NCBI GenBank assembly: GCA_036376245.1
Contig: DASVAS010000037.1
Location: 301,376 to 365,375, forward strand
Reading direction: 5' to 3'
DNA: 64,000 nt
Source: DATARR01 sp036376245
GTDB lineage: Bacteria; Acidobacteriota; Thermoanaerobaculia; Multivoradales; UBA5704
In this document: positions 15,322-23,541 of the stretch, one piece after another
Layout: the number at the start of each line of letters is the position of its first letter
Position numbering within the stretch: the stretch's first letter is position 1
Translations under genes and position numbers: made by a program
The notes under the pieces: generated by a model
Database searches by the model: none
What the model saw: only the letters and a program-made list of their open reading frames with translations
What the model was told of the DNA's origin: nothing

Positions 15322-17325
15322 TCAGCCCTCTACCGGATCCTGCGCTGAGCGCATACGCAATATTTCGTCAGCAGCCAGCACTAGATCACGCAGCGGCTGC
15401 GGACAAGATTCCTTGATCTCATCATCAGTGAGGAGAGAAAGAGCTTTCAAGTGTGAATCCGGCTTACCTCGCTTCTTAAACAGCACCTCATAGGTGGCTA
15501 GTTCCTCCACTGTCGGATGGTCGTCTCTCAGAGCCTTTTCCTCGTAAACCCCAAGCCCAGGCCCCTTCCCAAAAATCGATGTCGCGAGCGCAGCTTCGTC
15601 ACTAGGCACTTCCGCATCGGTAACACCATAAGCCTCGGGGAAGGCCCGCACCATCATCATGTCGAGGTCGAGGGGGTAAGAGTAGAACACACCTCGCTTA
15701 GCGAGCCACCGACGCCAGCGGCGGATACTGTCCTCGCCTCTACGATTCCAATAATCAGTAGTGCCGGGATTTCCTCTCACCCAATTGGGAGCTTCAACAT
15801 TCTGGATTGCGCCAAGATGGTCATAAGCATACTTGAGGCGAAGAGGCCCAGCGTTGTAGCGGCCAAGGTCAAAATCCAGCAGAGTAAGGACTGGAATACG
15901 CAGATCGTTCAGCAACCGCCAGAAGTGGTTAACGTGCCGCCCACCGAGAGGTGCAAACGCAATGAAGGACGGATCAAGATCTACCCCGAGTGCTTTCGCG
16001 ACACGCGGCACTACCACTTCTTCACTATCACCCTCCCCTAGAATGACAAGGCTAGCAAAGTAGATTTCGGGCTGAGCCAAAACAGCTTGTCGAACGTACT
16101 TGCCGGATTCCTCGTCCTCTTGGGGAAGATGAATCGGACGTACATGCGTAACAAGCTCATCGACATCCAGACGAAAATGCCGTATAACCTCAGGAGTAAC
16201 ACGCCGCAGAACACCCGGGGCATGGCTGGTGACGAGCCCCATGGCCTGCGGTCCCATACAAAGTTCCCCCAACAAACCCATTAGGCGAGACAAGTAGAAG
16301 GGGGAGAGATGGTTTTCGGGCTCCTCGACTGCATAGATGGTGAGTGCTGGCGGCGTAACGTCGAGGTCTGCGAAGCCGTTGGGTGGCGTACCTTTCACCA
16401 GTTCCGATTCGAGTTGTGCCTGTGTGGCCGCAAGCGCAAGGAAAAACAACGACGCCTGCCCCTCACTCAGTTGGTCGAGCCCGCGCTCGCGCCCTTCGGG
16501 AGCCGGAGAAAGTGTAGCAGTCATGCTACGCAACAATTGGGTGAAATCTTGAGATACCACAGTGAGGCGGGGCCTCTGAAGATGTGTGGCCTTATGTAGT
16601 CGCCCCCAGTTCTCGGCAAGCTTTTTTGTCACCCATTCAATCGCCGGAAGCCCTTCCATCTTATCTTGCAGCACCTCCCCGACCATCTGAATGTCGGCCT
16701 CGGCGTCGGCACCAAAGTCTCCGCTACGCTCCAAGCGCCGCACGAGTTGGCGTAAAGCCTGTTGTGTCACAGCACGACCACCGCGAGTCGCGGGCACATG
16801 AATTAGCTGAACCTTTCCGCGATCTGAGCTGTGGAGGCGCTGCTTATCGAGGATAGTACCTTCTTCACCGAACTCAACCTCACTCAGATGCGAGACCCAG
16901 TAAAGCGTGGTCTCAATCTCATCAGCAAAGCTTTCTCCGCGCTGCCACAACGCTTCAAGCCTCAATCGCGCCTTCAGTGGTTCGCCTGGACCCGAAGCAG
17001 TCATTACCCGGAAGACCTCTGGAACCGTTCGAGTTGCATCGGGGTCTCCATCCGTCAACTCCGGAAACGCAAACACAACGTCGATAACAACCTGCCTCTC
17101 GGCCACATTGTCAGGTGATTCTTGCGGGCCGAAATGGACATCCGCAAGCGTGATCGTTCTTTCGTCGCGCGTAAGGCCAAAAAGACGGCGTAAGGCCTCG
17201 ATGAAAGCACTCTTACCAGCCCCATTAGCACCGATTAGGGCTGTTAAGTCCTCGCCGAGGGTAACAGTGGTCGAGTTCGGCCCAAAAGAGCGAAAGTTTT
17301 GAAGAGTAACGGACTCAATGTACAT
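15322..17325 (-). CDS. gajA: OLD-family ATPase-TOPRIM nuclease, GajA-like
   Basis: A 667-residue protein from the ATG at 17325 (ribosome binding site AAGGTGA); the open frame to 17361 adds 12 unlikely residues. The N-terminus is an SMC/RecF-like ATPase (NFRSFGPNS; Walker A GANGAGKS at 32-39; LSEGQASLFFLALA signature; Walker B YAVEEPENHLSP). From about residue 420 a TOPRIM nuclease follows, with ILGEGDSEEVV and LLDFDLGRY supplying the conserved Glu and Asp residues. In Gabija this protein cuts DNA when nucleotide levels fall during phage infection, together with GajB. The neighbour downstream is the matching helicase. Confidence 0.85.
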   Translation of the reverse strand: MYIESVTLQNFRSFGPNSTTVTLGEDLTALIGANGAGKSAFIEALRRLFGLTRDERTITLADVHFGPQESPDNVAERQVVIDVVFAFPELTDGDPDATRTVPEVFRVMTASGPGEPLKARLRLEALWQRGESFADEIETTLYWVSHLSEVEFGEEGTILDKQRLHSSDRGKVQLIHVPATRGGRAVTQQALRQLVRRLERSGDFGADAEADIQMVGEVLQDKMEGLPAIEWVTKKLAENWGRLHKATHLQRPRLTVVSQDFTQLLRSMTATLSPAPEGRERGLDQLSEGQASLFFLALAATQAQLESELVKGTPPNGFADLDVTPPALTIYAVEEPENHLSPFYLSRLMGLLGELCMGPQAMGLVTSHAPGVLRRVTPEVIRHFRLDVDELVTHVRPIHLPQEDEESGKYVRQAVLAQPEIYFASLVILGEGDSEEVVVPRVAKALGVDLDPSFIAFAPLGGRHVNHFWRLLNDLRIPVLTLLDFDLGRYNAGPLRLKYAYDHLGAIQNVEAPNWVRGNPGTTDYWNRRGEDSIRRWRRWLAKRGVFYSYPLDLDMMMVRAFPEAYGVTDAEVPSDEAALATSIFGKGPGLGVYEEKALRDDHPTVEELATYEVLFKKRGKPDSHLKALSLLTDDEIKESCPQPLRDLVLAADEILRMRSAQDPVEG

Positions 17326-17366
17326 GGCGCTCACCTTACGCAGTTCCGCAGGAGGCGTCAACCCAC

Positions 17367-17395
17367 AGAATAGAGCAGCGTGAGCCTATAGCTAA
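17367..17395 (-). promoter_or_regulatory. Possible promoter of the Gabija-type pair
   Basis: Read on the minus strand, TTAGCT and TATTCT are separated by 17 nt and lie about 40 nt before the GajA start codon. The match to -35 is partial. It is the best candidate in the 124 bases between the nuclease start and the neighbouring gene end. Confidence 0.35.
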
Positions 17396-17485
17396 CTTCT
17401 TAGAAACGGCAACTGAGGCCGTAGCAGCAGGTATCGGAAGGAGTAGCGGAAGAACGAGCGTGGGTGGTCAGCAGACCACCATGCC

Positions 17486-18478
17486 TCAATCCGGAGTCTC
17501 CGGCCCAACCCCCCGCACCTTCCGCCCACCCGTCTTCACCGGCGCCACCTTCGGAATGCCCAACTCCCGTTGCGCCCTCTGCCACAGGGTACGCAGGCCC
17601 TTCTCGTCGTAATCGCAGCAGCCCTTCTGGAGCTTGCCGATTTTCTTCGCCGCCTGTTTGTCCCCGTAGCGCAGGAGGACGAACTCCAGAGCCGTAGAGG
17701 TCCAATAGGGCAGATCCTTCTCGCCGAGCACCCCTTCGATCGCCGATGCGGCGGCTTCGTCCACCTTCGGATCGGCGTGGCGGGCCAGGATTCTCAGCAC
17801 GATCGGGAGCGTGGAATCGGTCCAGGGACGGCTCGCGAAGGCGTGGGCGATCTTCTCCCGTTGCGCCGGGGAAAGCCAGGTGCCTTTCCGCGGACGATCA
17901 GGATCGTAATAAGAGCGCAGCTCGTCGCCCGCGGGCTCCAACTCGTAGAGACCATGCCAGCGCGTACCCGGACGGATGGCGGCCTCGACGAGCCAGTCGA
18001 TCCGGTCGACCTCATTGACAGACCTCCGGGCCTGTAACGCGATGGCGCGGTGGACCATCTCGCGGAGATCGCCCAGCTCTTCCCGCCCCTCCGGATAGAG
18101 CGTGCCGTAGGAGAGCCCGACCGTCCTCCCCCAGCCCTCATCCTCTCCCGCGAGGAACGCCACCACGTCCTCACCTTCGAAATAACGGGGCGGCGCCGGA
18201 CAGATCAGGCCTGCCGGGAACCTGACCTCGATCTCTCCTTGCTCCGCTCCCTTCCAGGTCTCCAGGACGCGCAGGGTCGCCACCGCCAGAGGCATGTCGT
18301 CGTCCTCTCCCCTCCCGCGCGGCTCCTCGACCTTGACGACCCTCGCCACGACGATCGTTTCCGCCTGCTCCACCAGGCTCCAGAGGGGGACCGGAGGAAT
18401 GGGATAGGCGTGAGCGCCCAACGATCCCACGACGGCCAGGCTGACGGTCAGCAACAGGACTTTCGAGGACAGGCCCAT
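17486..18478 (-). CDS. Secreted protein of unknown function
   Basis: A 330-residue exported protein. Residues 1-24 are a signal peptide ending AHA. The first domain (about 30-140) holds QAETIVVARVVKVEEPRG, then LAVATLRVLETWKGAEQGEI and GEDVVAFLAGEDE, a strand-rich layout seen in many secreted proteins whose N-terminal domain is annotated only as hypothetical. The second half is helical and Trp-rich with KGCCDYDEKG near the end. I recognise no enzyme motif. It lies between the Gabija-type genes and the toxin-antitoxin pair but has host-like GC content, so it is probably a resident gene. Confidence 0.65.
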   Translation of the reverse strand: MGLSSKVLLLTVSLAVVGSLGAHAYPIPPVPLWSLVEQAETIVVARVVKVEEPRGRGEDDDMPLAVATLRVLETWKGAEQGEIEVRFPAGLICPAPPRYFEGEDVVAFLAGEDEGWGRTVGLSYGTLYPEGREELGDLREMVHRAIALQARRSVNEVDRIDWLVEAAIRPGTRWHGLYELEPAGDELRSYYDPDRPRKGTWLSPAQREKIAHAFASRPWTDSTLPIVLRILARHADPKVDEAAASAIEGVLGEKDLPYWTSTALEFVLLRYGDKQAAKKIGKLQKGCCDYDEKGLRTLWQRAQRELGIPKVAPVKTGGRKVRGVGPETPD

Positions 18479-18700
18479 GATCGAAACCTCCTTGGGACTC
18501 TACGAGTGACGGGTCCCTGATACCTTAGACACACGTTGGAGGCCAAAAGGCTCCCTGTCAACTTCGAGCCGTTCATCCCGGATTTCGCGCGGCTGGGCAC
18601 GTGAGCGGTGGCGTCGCCGCCTGCCGGTCGCCGTAGCGCTGGAGGATCAGTTCCAGGGGATAGCTACGTGCAACCTTGGTGAGGCGAGAGAGGAAGAGAG

Positions 18701-18730
18701 ATGACTCCAGCGTAGCACGTGCGCTACACT
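18701..18730 (+). promoter_or_regulatory. Promoter and palindromic operator of the Phd/PIN pair
   Basis: ATGACT and TACACT are separated by 18 nt, and the -10 box ends 7 nt before the antitoxin ATG, so the transcript would be leaderless. The inverted repeat GTAGC-N6-GCTAC (18712-18727) overlaps the -10 box, a typical place for binding by a Phd-type antitoxin that represses its own operon. Confidence 0.5.
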
Positions 18731-18737
18731 AGCGTAC

Positions 18738-18995
18738 ATGAGAAGCATCCCCCATCGCGAGCTACGGAACCATAGCGGCGAGATCCTCCGCCAAGCCGAG
18801 GCGGGCCAGGAGTTTACGATCACCGTGGACGGCCGTCCGGTCGCGGTGCTTGGCCCTGTCCAGAGGCGCCAGTGGGTCCCCAGGGAGGAGCTCCTGAGAA
18901 TTCTCCAAGCCCAGAAGCCGGATCCCACGTTCTTCGAGGACGTGCAGGAGCTCGGCGGAACCTTGGAGGAGTTGGGAAACCCTTGGGAACGCTGA
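18738..18995 (+). CDS. Phd/YefM-family antitoxin
   Basis: An 85-residue antitoxin. The N-terminal DNA-binding domain reads MRSIPHRELRNHSGEILRQA, then GQEFTITVDGRPVAVLGPV, the classic prevent-host-death pattern (S-x-LR-x-x-ls-e-il-x-x-a then GRPVAVL). The C-terminal part (FFEDVQELGGTLEELGNPWE) is acidic and should bind and block the PIN toxin encoded next. The end of the gene overlaps the probable toxin start by about 13 nt. Autorepression through the palindrome at 18712 is likely. Confidence 0.88.
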   Translation: MRSIPHRELRNHSGEILRQAEAGQEFTITVDGRPVAVLGPVQRRQWVPREELLRILQAQKPDPTFFEDVQELGGTLEELGNPWER

Positions 18996-19390
18996 CACGG
19001 GGGCTCCTGGATACCTCCGTGGTGATCGCCCAGGCAGATGACGGCGGTCTCCGAGAGCACCTTCCCGAAGAAATCTCGATCTCGGTCGCCACGCTGGCTG
19101 AGCTGCACTTCGGTGTTCTGAGCGCCAAGGACGATGAGGTGCGGCAACATCGCCTATGGCGGCTCGGTGCCATTGAGGCAGCGTTCCACCCCATACCTAT
19201 CGATCCTCCCGTAGCCCGGGCCTTCGCGTCGGTCGCCTATGCGGTCAAGACGGCTGGCCGCCAACCGCGGTCCCGGGTCATGGATCTCTGGATCGCGGCC
19301 ACCGCGTTGGCGCATCGCCTTCCCCTCTATACCCGCAACGGTGACGACTTCCTGGGTCTTCAGGACCTGCTCGAAGTTCGGGTCCTGTAG
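18983..19390 (+). CDS. PIN-domain toxin (VapC-like)
   Basis: A 135-residue PIN-domain ribonuclease if started at TTG 18983; GGAGGAG about 12 nt upstream may serve as ribosome binding site. An ATG farther upstream (18872) is inside the antitoxin and gives a long non-PIN leader. The acidic metal-binding residues are visible: LLDTSVVIAQ, ATLAELHFGV, and DLWIAATALAHRLPLYTRNGDDF near the end. PIN toxins cut RNA, often initiator tRNA or rRNA, when released from the antitoxin. Overlap of the two genes couples their translation. Confidence 0.82.
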   Translation: MGTLTRGLLDTSVVIAQADDGGLREHLPEEISISVATLAELHFGVLSAKDDEVRQHRLWRLGAIEAAFHPIPIDPPVARAFASVAYAVKTAGRQPRSRVMDLWIAATALAHRLPLYTRNGDDFLGLQDLLEVRVL

Positions 19391-19610
19391 ACCACAACGG
19401 TCCGGCCGACTCGAAACCTCGGGTCACGCCCCGTCTGAACCGTCCCTTGAGGGACAATCGCGGGTAGCCCCACGGTTTCAACCTGGGGCGGCATCAACCG
19501 CCGTAGCCCCGCCATCGCGCGGCCACACCCATGGAAAAATCCGGAGCCCCCCGCCCCGCCCACGACGGGGAGCCCCGTACATCTTCACATCGTCTGTCAA
19601 AGAGCCCCGC
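19391..19610. other. Intergenic DNA with short GGGGCTA-type palindromes
   Basis: No gene is visible here. The stretch contains the small hairpin GTCCCT-TG-AGGGAC (19442-19455) and two TAGCCCC words, each followed by an inverted partner (for example GGGGCGGCATCAACCGCCG then TAGCCCC). These look like decayed repeat or transposon remnants downstream of the toxin gene, and one of them may end the toxin transcript. No terminal inverted repeat pair could be defined. Confidence 0.35.
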
Positions 19611-19930
19611 CGCGGACTTTGAAGCCTTTTTCCCGCGGCAATGACTTCAACTTCGTTCCTAAAAGTCTTTTGGTCACGGGTAAAATCCTTTTGCCCGCGG
19701 AAAAGACGCCACGACCGCGGGTATTGATCTTTTCCTCGCGGCAATGCGACCGGGAGGGAGCATAAAGGTCTTTCGGTCCGGCGCGCAAGAGAAATCTTGC
19801 GCTAAAAACCCAATTTCTTCCGCAATTGACCTTTACCCCGGAGCAAAAGGTCTTTTCCGGCTCCAAAAAGTCTTTTACTCCGGCCAAATGACTTTTTGGC
19901 GAAGTTCTCCGGTCTTTTGGCAATGTTTTT
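19611..19930. repeat. Degenerate tandem array, period about 21 nt (AAAAGTCTTTT units)
   Basis: Variants of AAAAGTCTTTT followed by CCGCGG or CCGG recur every 20-22 nt. The clearest run is AAAAGGTCTTTTCCGG (19846-19861), then AAAAAGTCTTTTACTCCGG, then AAATGACTTTTTGG. The array is much more AT-rich than its flanks. On the minus strand it stays open for about 14 units of seven codons (VKDFLEP, EKTFCSG, VKVNCGR and so on), but there is no good ribosome binding site and no family resemblance. I therefore treat it as a repeat and not a gene. Confidence 0.5.
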
Positions 19931-20090
19931 GTTGACGGCCTCCAGGGCCATCCGTATATTCGGATGCGAGGCCGGCGAATGAGGGCGGAGATCCTCATTC
20001 CCCGGCGGGATCTTTGACAATTGAAGTGATTTCCTACCACCTCGGGCGGCCGCGGGCCGGGCGGCCGCCACCCGCCTCTATTTCTCCCCG

Positions 20091-21461
20091 CTACTCCCCT
20101 CCCGCCTCTCCCACCGCGCAGACCAGCCGGTCCGGCAGCGGACGCATATCCACCGCGATGTCGCGAGCGAGCTCGTGGCGCGTGGGCAGGTCGGTGAGCA
20201 CCAGGCCGTCGCCGCTGAAGGCGGGGTCGAGCACGCCGCCGGAGGTGTAGCGCGCCACCGCGAAGCGCCAGCCGCCATCGACGAAGGCGCGGCCGGCCAG
20301 GAGGATGCGGTCCTGGCGGTCGAGCGCCAGGCCGTAGGCCTCTTCACCCGTGGCTCCAGGGAAGTCGGTCAGCGCGAAGCCGGCGGTGGCGAAGGCCGGG
20401 TCCGGGGTGCCGTCGGCGAGAAAACGCGCGAGCAGGAAGCGGTCGGCGCCGTCCTGCTTCGCGGTGCCCGCCACGAGGATGCGGCCCTCCTCGTCCACCA
20501 CCAGGGCGTGGGCGTAGGAGGTGGTGGTGCCAGGCACCTCGACGAGGAGCCTGCCGCCGGCCCCGAAGTCGGGATCGAGGGCGCCGTCCCAGGTGTAGCG
20601 GGCCAGAGCGATCCGGTAGGTGTCGGCGATGAAGGCGCCGCCCGCCGCCACGATCGCCCGTTCGCCGTCCGTCGTGGCGATGGCCACGGACGAGGCGCTC
20701 TCCTGGCTCGATTCGGGGAAGTCGGTGACCACCCTGCCGCTGCCCGCGAAGCCCGCGTCGAGGTTGCCGTCCGCGGTATAGCGGGCCAGGGCGAAGCTCG
20801 GCCCTCCCCCGCCCACGCGGGCGTCGCCGGCCGCGACGAGGACGAAAGTCTCGTCCTCGATCTCGGCCGCCACCACGGCCCGGGCCGCTTCGTCGGTGGA
20901 CTCGGGGAAGTCGGTGAGCACGAAGCCGTCGCCGCCGAAGGTGACGTCAGGGCCTCCTTCCCTGTAGTAGGAGGACGCCAGGGCGAACCGGTTGCCCGCT
21001 CCCACCCGCGCTTTGCCCACGGCAATGATCCGCGACTCGCTCCTGATCCCGGAGACGATGGCGAGGTCGAGGGCCGATGCCGAGTCGGCCCCGGGGAATT
21101 CGCTGAGGACGACGCCGCCGTCGCCGTAATCGGCTTCGAGGGCGCCGTCCCACTCCTGGTAGCGCGCGACGACGAAGCGCTGAGCGTCGCCGACCCGCGC
21201 GTCGCCGGCCACGTAGATGTTGCCCCGGGCGCCGTCCGGCCCGTCGTAGACCCAGGGGGCGATCTCGACCGCCCAGGCGCCCTCGGCGGAAGAGACGGCG
21301 ACGTCGGTGAGGACGATGCCGTCGCCGTCGAATTCAGAGCTGGGTGTGCCGTCGTCCTCGTAGCAGACGACGGCGAGTTGCGCGTCGGGGAGCTGAGCAC
21401 AGCCGGTCGGCAGGCAACCGAGTGTGAAGATGAGGATGAAGGGGATTCTCGAGCTGCGCAT
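20091..21461 (-). CDS. Delta-60 repeat lipoprotein
   Basis: A 456-residue exported protein with GGAGACGCGCC before the ATG. The signal ends LPTGC, a lipobox, so the mature protein starts at Cys and is lipid-anchored. About seven repeats of roughly 60 residues follow, each with a core like RYTADGNLDAGFAGSGRVVTDFP, the pattern of the uncharacterised delta-60 repeat family. Such repeats form beta-propeller-like surface modules of unknown ligand. It lies 42 nt downstream of the metallopeptidase gene on the same strand, so the two may be co-expressed. Confidence 0.82.
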   Translation of the reverse strand: MRSSRIPFILIFTLGCLPTGCAQLPDAQLAVVCYEDDGTPSSEFDGDGIVLTDVAVSSAEGAWAVEIAPWVYDGPDGARGNIYVAGDARVGDAQRFVVARYQEWDGALEADYGDGGVVLSEFPGADSASALDLAIVSGIRSESRIIAVGKARVGAGNRFALASSYYREGGPDVTFGGDGFVLTDFPESTDEAARAVVAAEIEDETFVLVAAGDARVGGGGPSFALARYTADGNLDAGFAGSGRVVTDFPESSQESASSVAIATTDGERAIVAAGGAFIADTYRIALARYTWDGALDPDFGAGGRLLVEVPGTTTSYAHALVVDEEGRILVAGTAKQDGADRFLLARFLADGTPDPAFATAGFALTDFPGATGEEAYGLALDRQDRILLAGRAFVDGGWRFAVARYTSGGVLDPAFSGDGLVLTDLPTRHELARDIAVDMRPLPDRLVCAVGEAGGE

Positions 21462-21503
21462 GGCGCGTCTCCTTGGGGCTCCCCTCGCGCCCCCGGCCTT
21501 CTC

Positions 21504-23207
21504 TCAATGGCGCGGCGGGCGGAAGATGAGCCGGACGATGATCCACGGGGCCAGCACCAGCAGGATGATGACGGCGACGACCCATCCGATGCGGGACGGC
21601 CGGGCTGCCGCCTGCGAGCTGACCTCGACGATGCAGTCGGCGGTGAACGCCGTGTGATCGACCCCCACGGTGACCAGCCGCGGCCCTTTGCGGGAGTCGG
21701 CGGGAATGGTGAACGGTACGGTGGCCTCGCCGCGGACGTCGGTGTTCCCGAGCGCCGCCAGCCGGTCGCCCAGCACCAGATGGAGCGGCGAATCCGGGTC
21801 GAGATCCCAGACACGGGCCTCCACCCAGCTCCCCGGCCGCACGCGGCCCGGGACGACCTGGCAGACGGGGTAGACCGTGGGCACGAGGGAGGCGGGTGGC
21901 GGTCCGCCGCCGCCGGTGTCGAGGCAGTCCTCAGCGCCCGAAACCGCGTCCCGGGCACAGGCCTGGATCCGGAAGACGTCGGCGACCGGACCGCGGGTGG
22001 TGCTCCGCAGCTCGACGGTCACCAGGCCGAACAGCGCCGAAGGGGAGGGCGGGCCGGGCTCGCCCTGGAACTGGCGGCCGAAGGTGGCGGTCACCCCCTG
22101 GGTGATCGGCACGAAGCGACCCTCGTGATACTTCCAGACGATGCCGGTCAGCGCGGGCGGGCCGCCCTCTTCGGGCGCCCAGCGGGCCTGGGTGATCAGG
22201 TCGATGCCTTCGAGAGCGGGCCGCGGCGCTCCCTCTGGGAATTCGCCGGAGCGGCCGCCGGTGGCGCGGTCGTCGTCGAGATCGAAGTAGGCCCAGTAGC
22301 CCACCTCGCCGGCGGGGGCCGTGGGCTCCGGGGTGAGCAGCCGGTGGGTGACGCGGGTGACCTCCGTCCTTCGGTCCGCGCTGACGGTGACCGCCGAGAG
22401 GTCCACGAAACGGGCCTCGGCCGGGATCTCGCGGTGCCGGTCGACGCGGACGAAAGCGGCCACCTGGCCGAGCTCCACGGCGGGCGGCGGATCGTAGGCG
22501 ACGTCGGGGATCTCGACGACCTCCCCCTGGAGCCACGCGATCTGGTCGATGGTCCGCGGAGCGACGCCGGTGAACGGCTCGGGCGGCGAGGGCCAATCGA
22601 CGGCGTCCTCGATGCGCCGGACGAGCCGCGTGCCGTCGCCGACGCCCTTCATCAGGTTGTCGTCCTCCTCGGTGTGCCAGAGGCCGAAGACGTGCCCCAG
22701 CTCATGGGCGAAGATCCGCGCGTCGGCGTCGCCCGAAGGGGAGAAGCTGCGGTCTTCAAGAAAGACGTGGCCTCCCAGCGGCGACCACGCGTCATGGGAG
22801 TCGAAGGCGCGGCCTGGTACACCCTGGGGAGTGCCGAAGGCGCTGCCCCCGAGCCCTGGAAGCTGGCGGGCGTTGACGACGGGGATGCCGGGCAGGCCTC
22901 CCGGAGTGAACTCTCCCGCGCCGTGATCGCGCAGCAGACTCACCCAGCGATCCTGACAGGAGGCGAGGACGTCCTCGACTTCGGCCTGGCTCGCCTCGTC
23001 CCCGGAGAAGTTGATGTCGCCGGGCTGATCCCGCGAGGTGTCGGGATCGGGGATGACGGGGAACTCGTCTTCTTCGCGGAAGCGGTCCAGCCCGGACCGG
23101 AAGCTGATCGAGACCTGGGGGAGGAAGATGCGGTCGCTCACCCGCTCGTGGCGCCGCCACAGCACGGTGCTGCGGTCGGCGCCCTCCTCGCCGTCCAGGG
23201 CTCCCAC
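21504..23207 (-). CDS. Membrane-anchored zinc metallopeptidase (5' end damaged)
   Basis: The GTG at 23207 is the first usable start in this frame (567 residues). HELGHVFGLWH at 168-178 is the HExxHxxGxxH zinc motif of metzincin proteases. Upstream of it are a beta-rich region and the NVRQLPGLGGSAF-type loop; downstream are several beta domains. The C-terminus is a single membrane helix (WVVAVIILLVLAPWIIV) followed by basic residues, so the protein should be surface-anchored. It has no signal peptide from this start. The signal peptide lies just upstream but is separated by an in-frame stop and a frame change (see 23208-23365). It may be a pseudogene or a sequencing artefact. Confidence 0.75.
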   Translation of the reverse strand: MGALDGEEGADRSTVLWRRHERVSDRIFLPQVSISFRSGLDRFREEDEFPVIPDPDTSRDQPGDINFSGDEASQAEVEDVLASCQDRWVSLLRDHGAGEFTPGGLPGIPVVNARQLPGLGGSAFGTPQGVPGRAFDSHDAWSPLGGHVFLEDRSFSPSGDADARIFAHELGHVFGLWHTEEDDNLMKGVGDGTRLVRRIEDAVDWPSPPEPFTGVAPRTIDQIAWLQGEVVEIPDVAYDPPPAVELGQVAAFVRVDRHREIPAEARFVDLSAVTVSADRRTEVTRVTHRLLTPEPTAPAGEVGYWAYFDLDDDRATGGRSGEFPEGAPRPALEGIDLITQARWAPEEGGPPALTGIVWKYHEGRFVPITQGVTATFGRQFQGEPGPPSPSALFGLVTVELRSTTRGPVADVFRIQACARDAVSGAEDCLDTGGGGPPPASLVPTVYPVCQVVPGRVRPGSWVEARVWDLDPDSPLHLVLGDRLAALGNTDVRGEATVPFTIPADSRKGPRLVTVGVDHTAFTADCIVEVSSQAAARPSRIGWVVAVIILLVLAPWIIVRLIFRPPRH

Positions 23208-23365
23208 CGCCGCGGGGTCGGCGGCCGTGGGGCTCCCTTAGACGAGGCACCAGAGGACCGGCACGTTCCAGACCTCGCCGGCCCGGACCGGCGGCGCCGC
23301 GAACGCGGCGCCGAGGACGAAAGCCCAGGCGAGGAATCCTCTCCCTCTCCGCTTCGCTTCCATGG
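23208..23365 (-). pseudogene. Detached signal-peptide segment of the metallopeptidase
   Basis: ATG at 23365 starts MEAKRRGR, a typical basic n-region. The hydrophobic core FLAWAFVLGAAFAAPPVRAG then lies in a different frame, reached by losing two bases (or gaining one) in the GAGAGAG run at about 23336-23343. That second frame continues EVWNVPVLWCLV, hits TAA at 23240-23238, and after the stop runs GSPTAADPAAVGALDGEE straight into the metallopeptidase. Two lesions, one in a dinucleotide run and one nonsense (GAA to TAA would fit), separate the signal peptide from the enzyme. Confidence 0.6.
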
Positions 23366-23541
23366 CTCTATCTCGCCACTAATCTATCAAAGCGGCCGTG
23401 CCCCGAGCCCACCCGCCGGAGCGGGACGGACCCGCCCTGGGGGGTATAGGGGCTTCTCCTGGCCTCGATATCCGTCGTACCGGGAGGGGCCTCTCCCGGC
23501 CTATGCGGAAGCCAGACAAGCCAGAAGCAGAATCGTCTTTC

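Noticed and set aside
13442..17325. RecF/AddAB-type housekeeping repair in place of Gabija
   Set aside because: The ATPase carries a C-terminal TOPRIM domain with the OLD-family residues and is followed by a UvrD-like helicase; that combination is characteristic of Gabija rather than RecF or AddAB.
19391..19930. A CRISPR or a repeat-protein gene in the AT-rich array
   Set aside because: The repeats are degenerate, of 20-22 nt with no spacers, and the minus-strand frame has no ribosome binding site, so neither reading could be supported.
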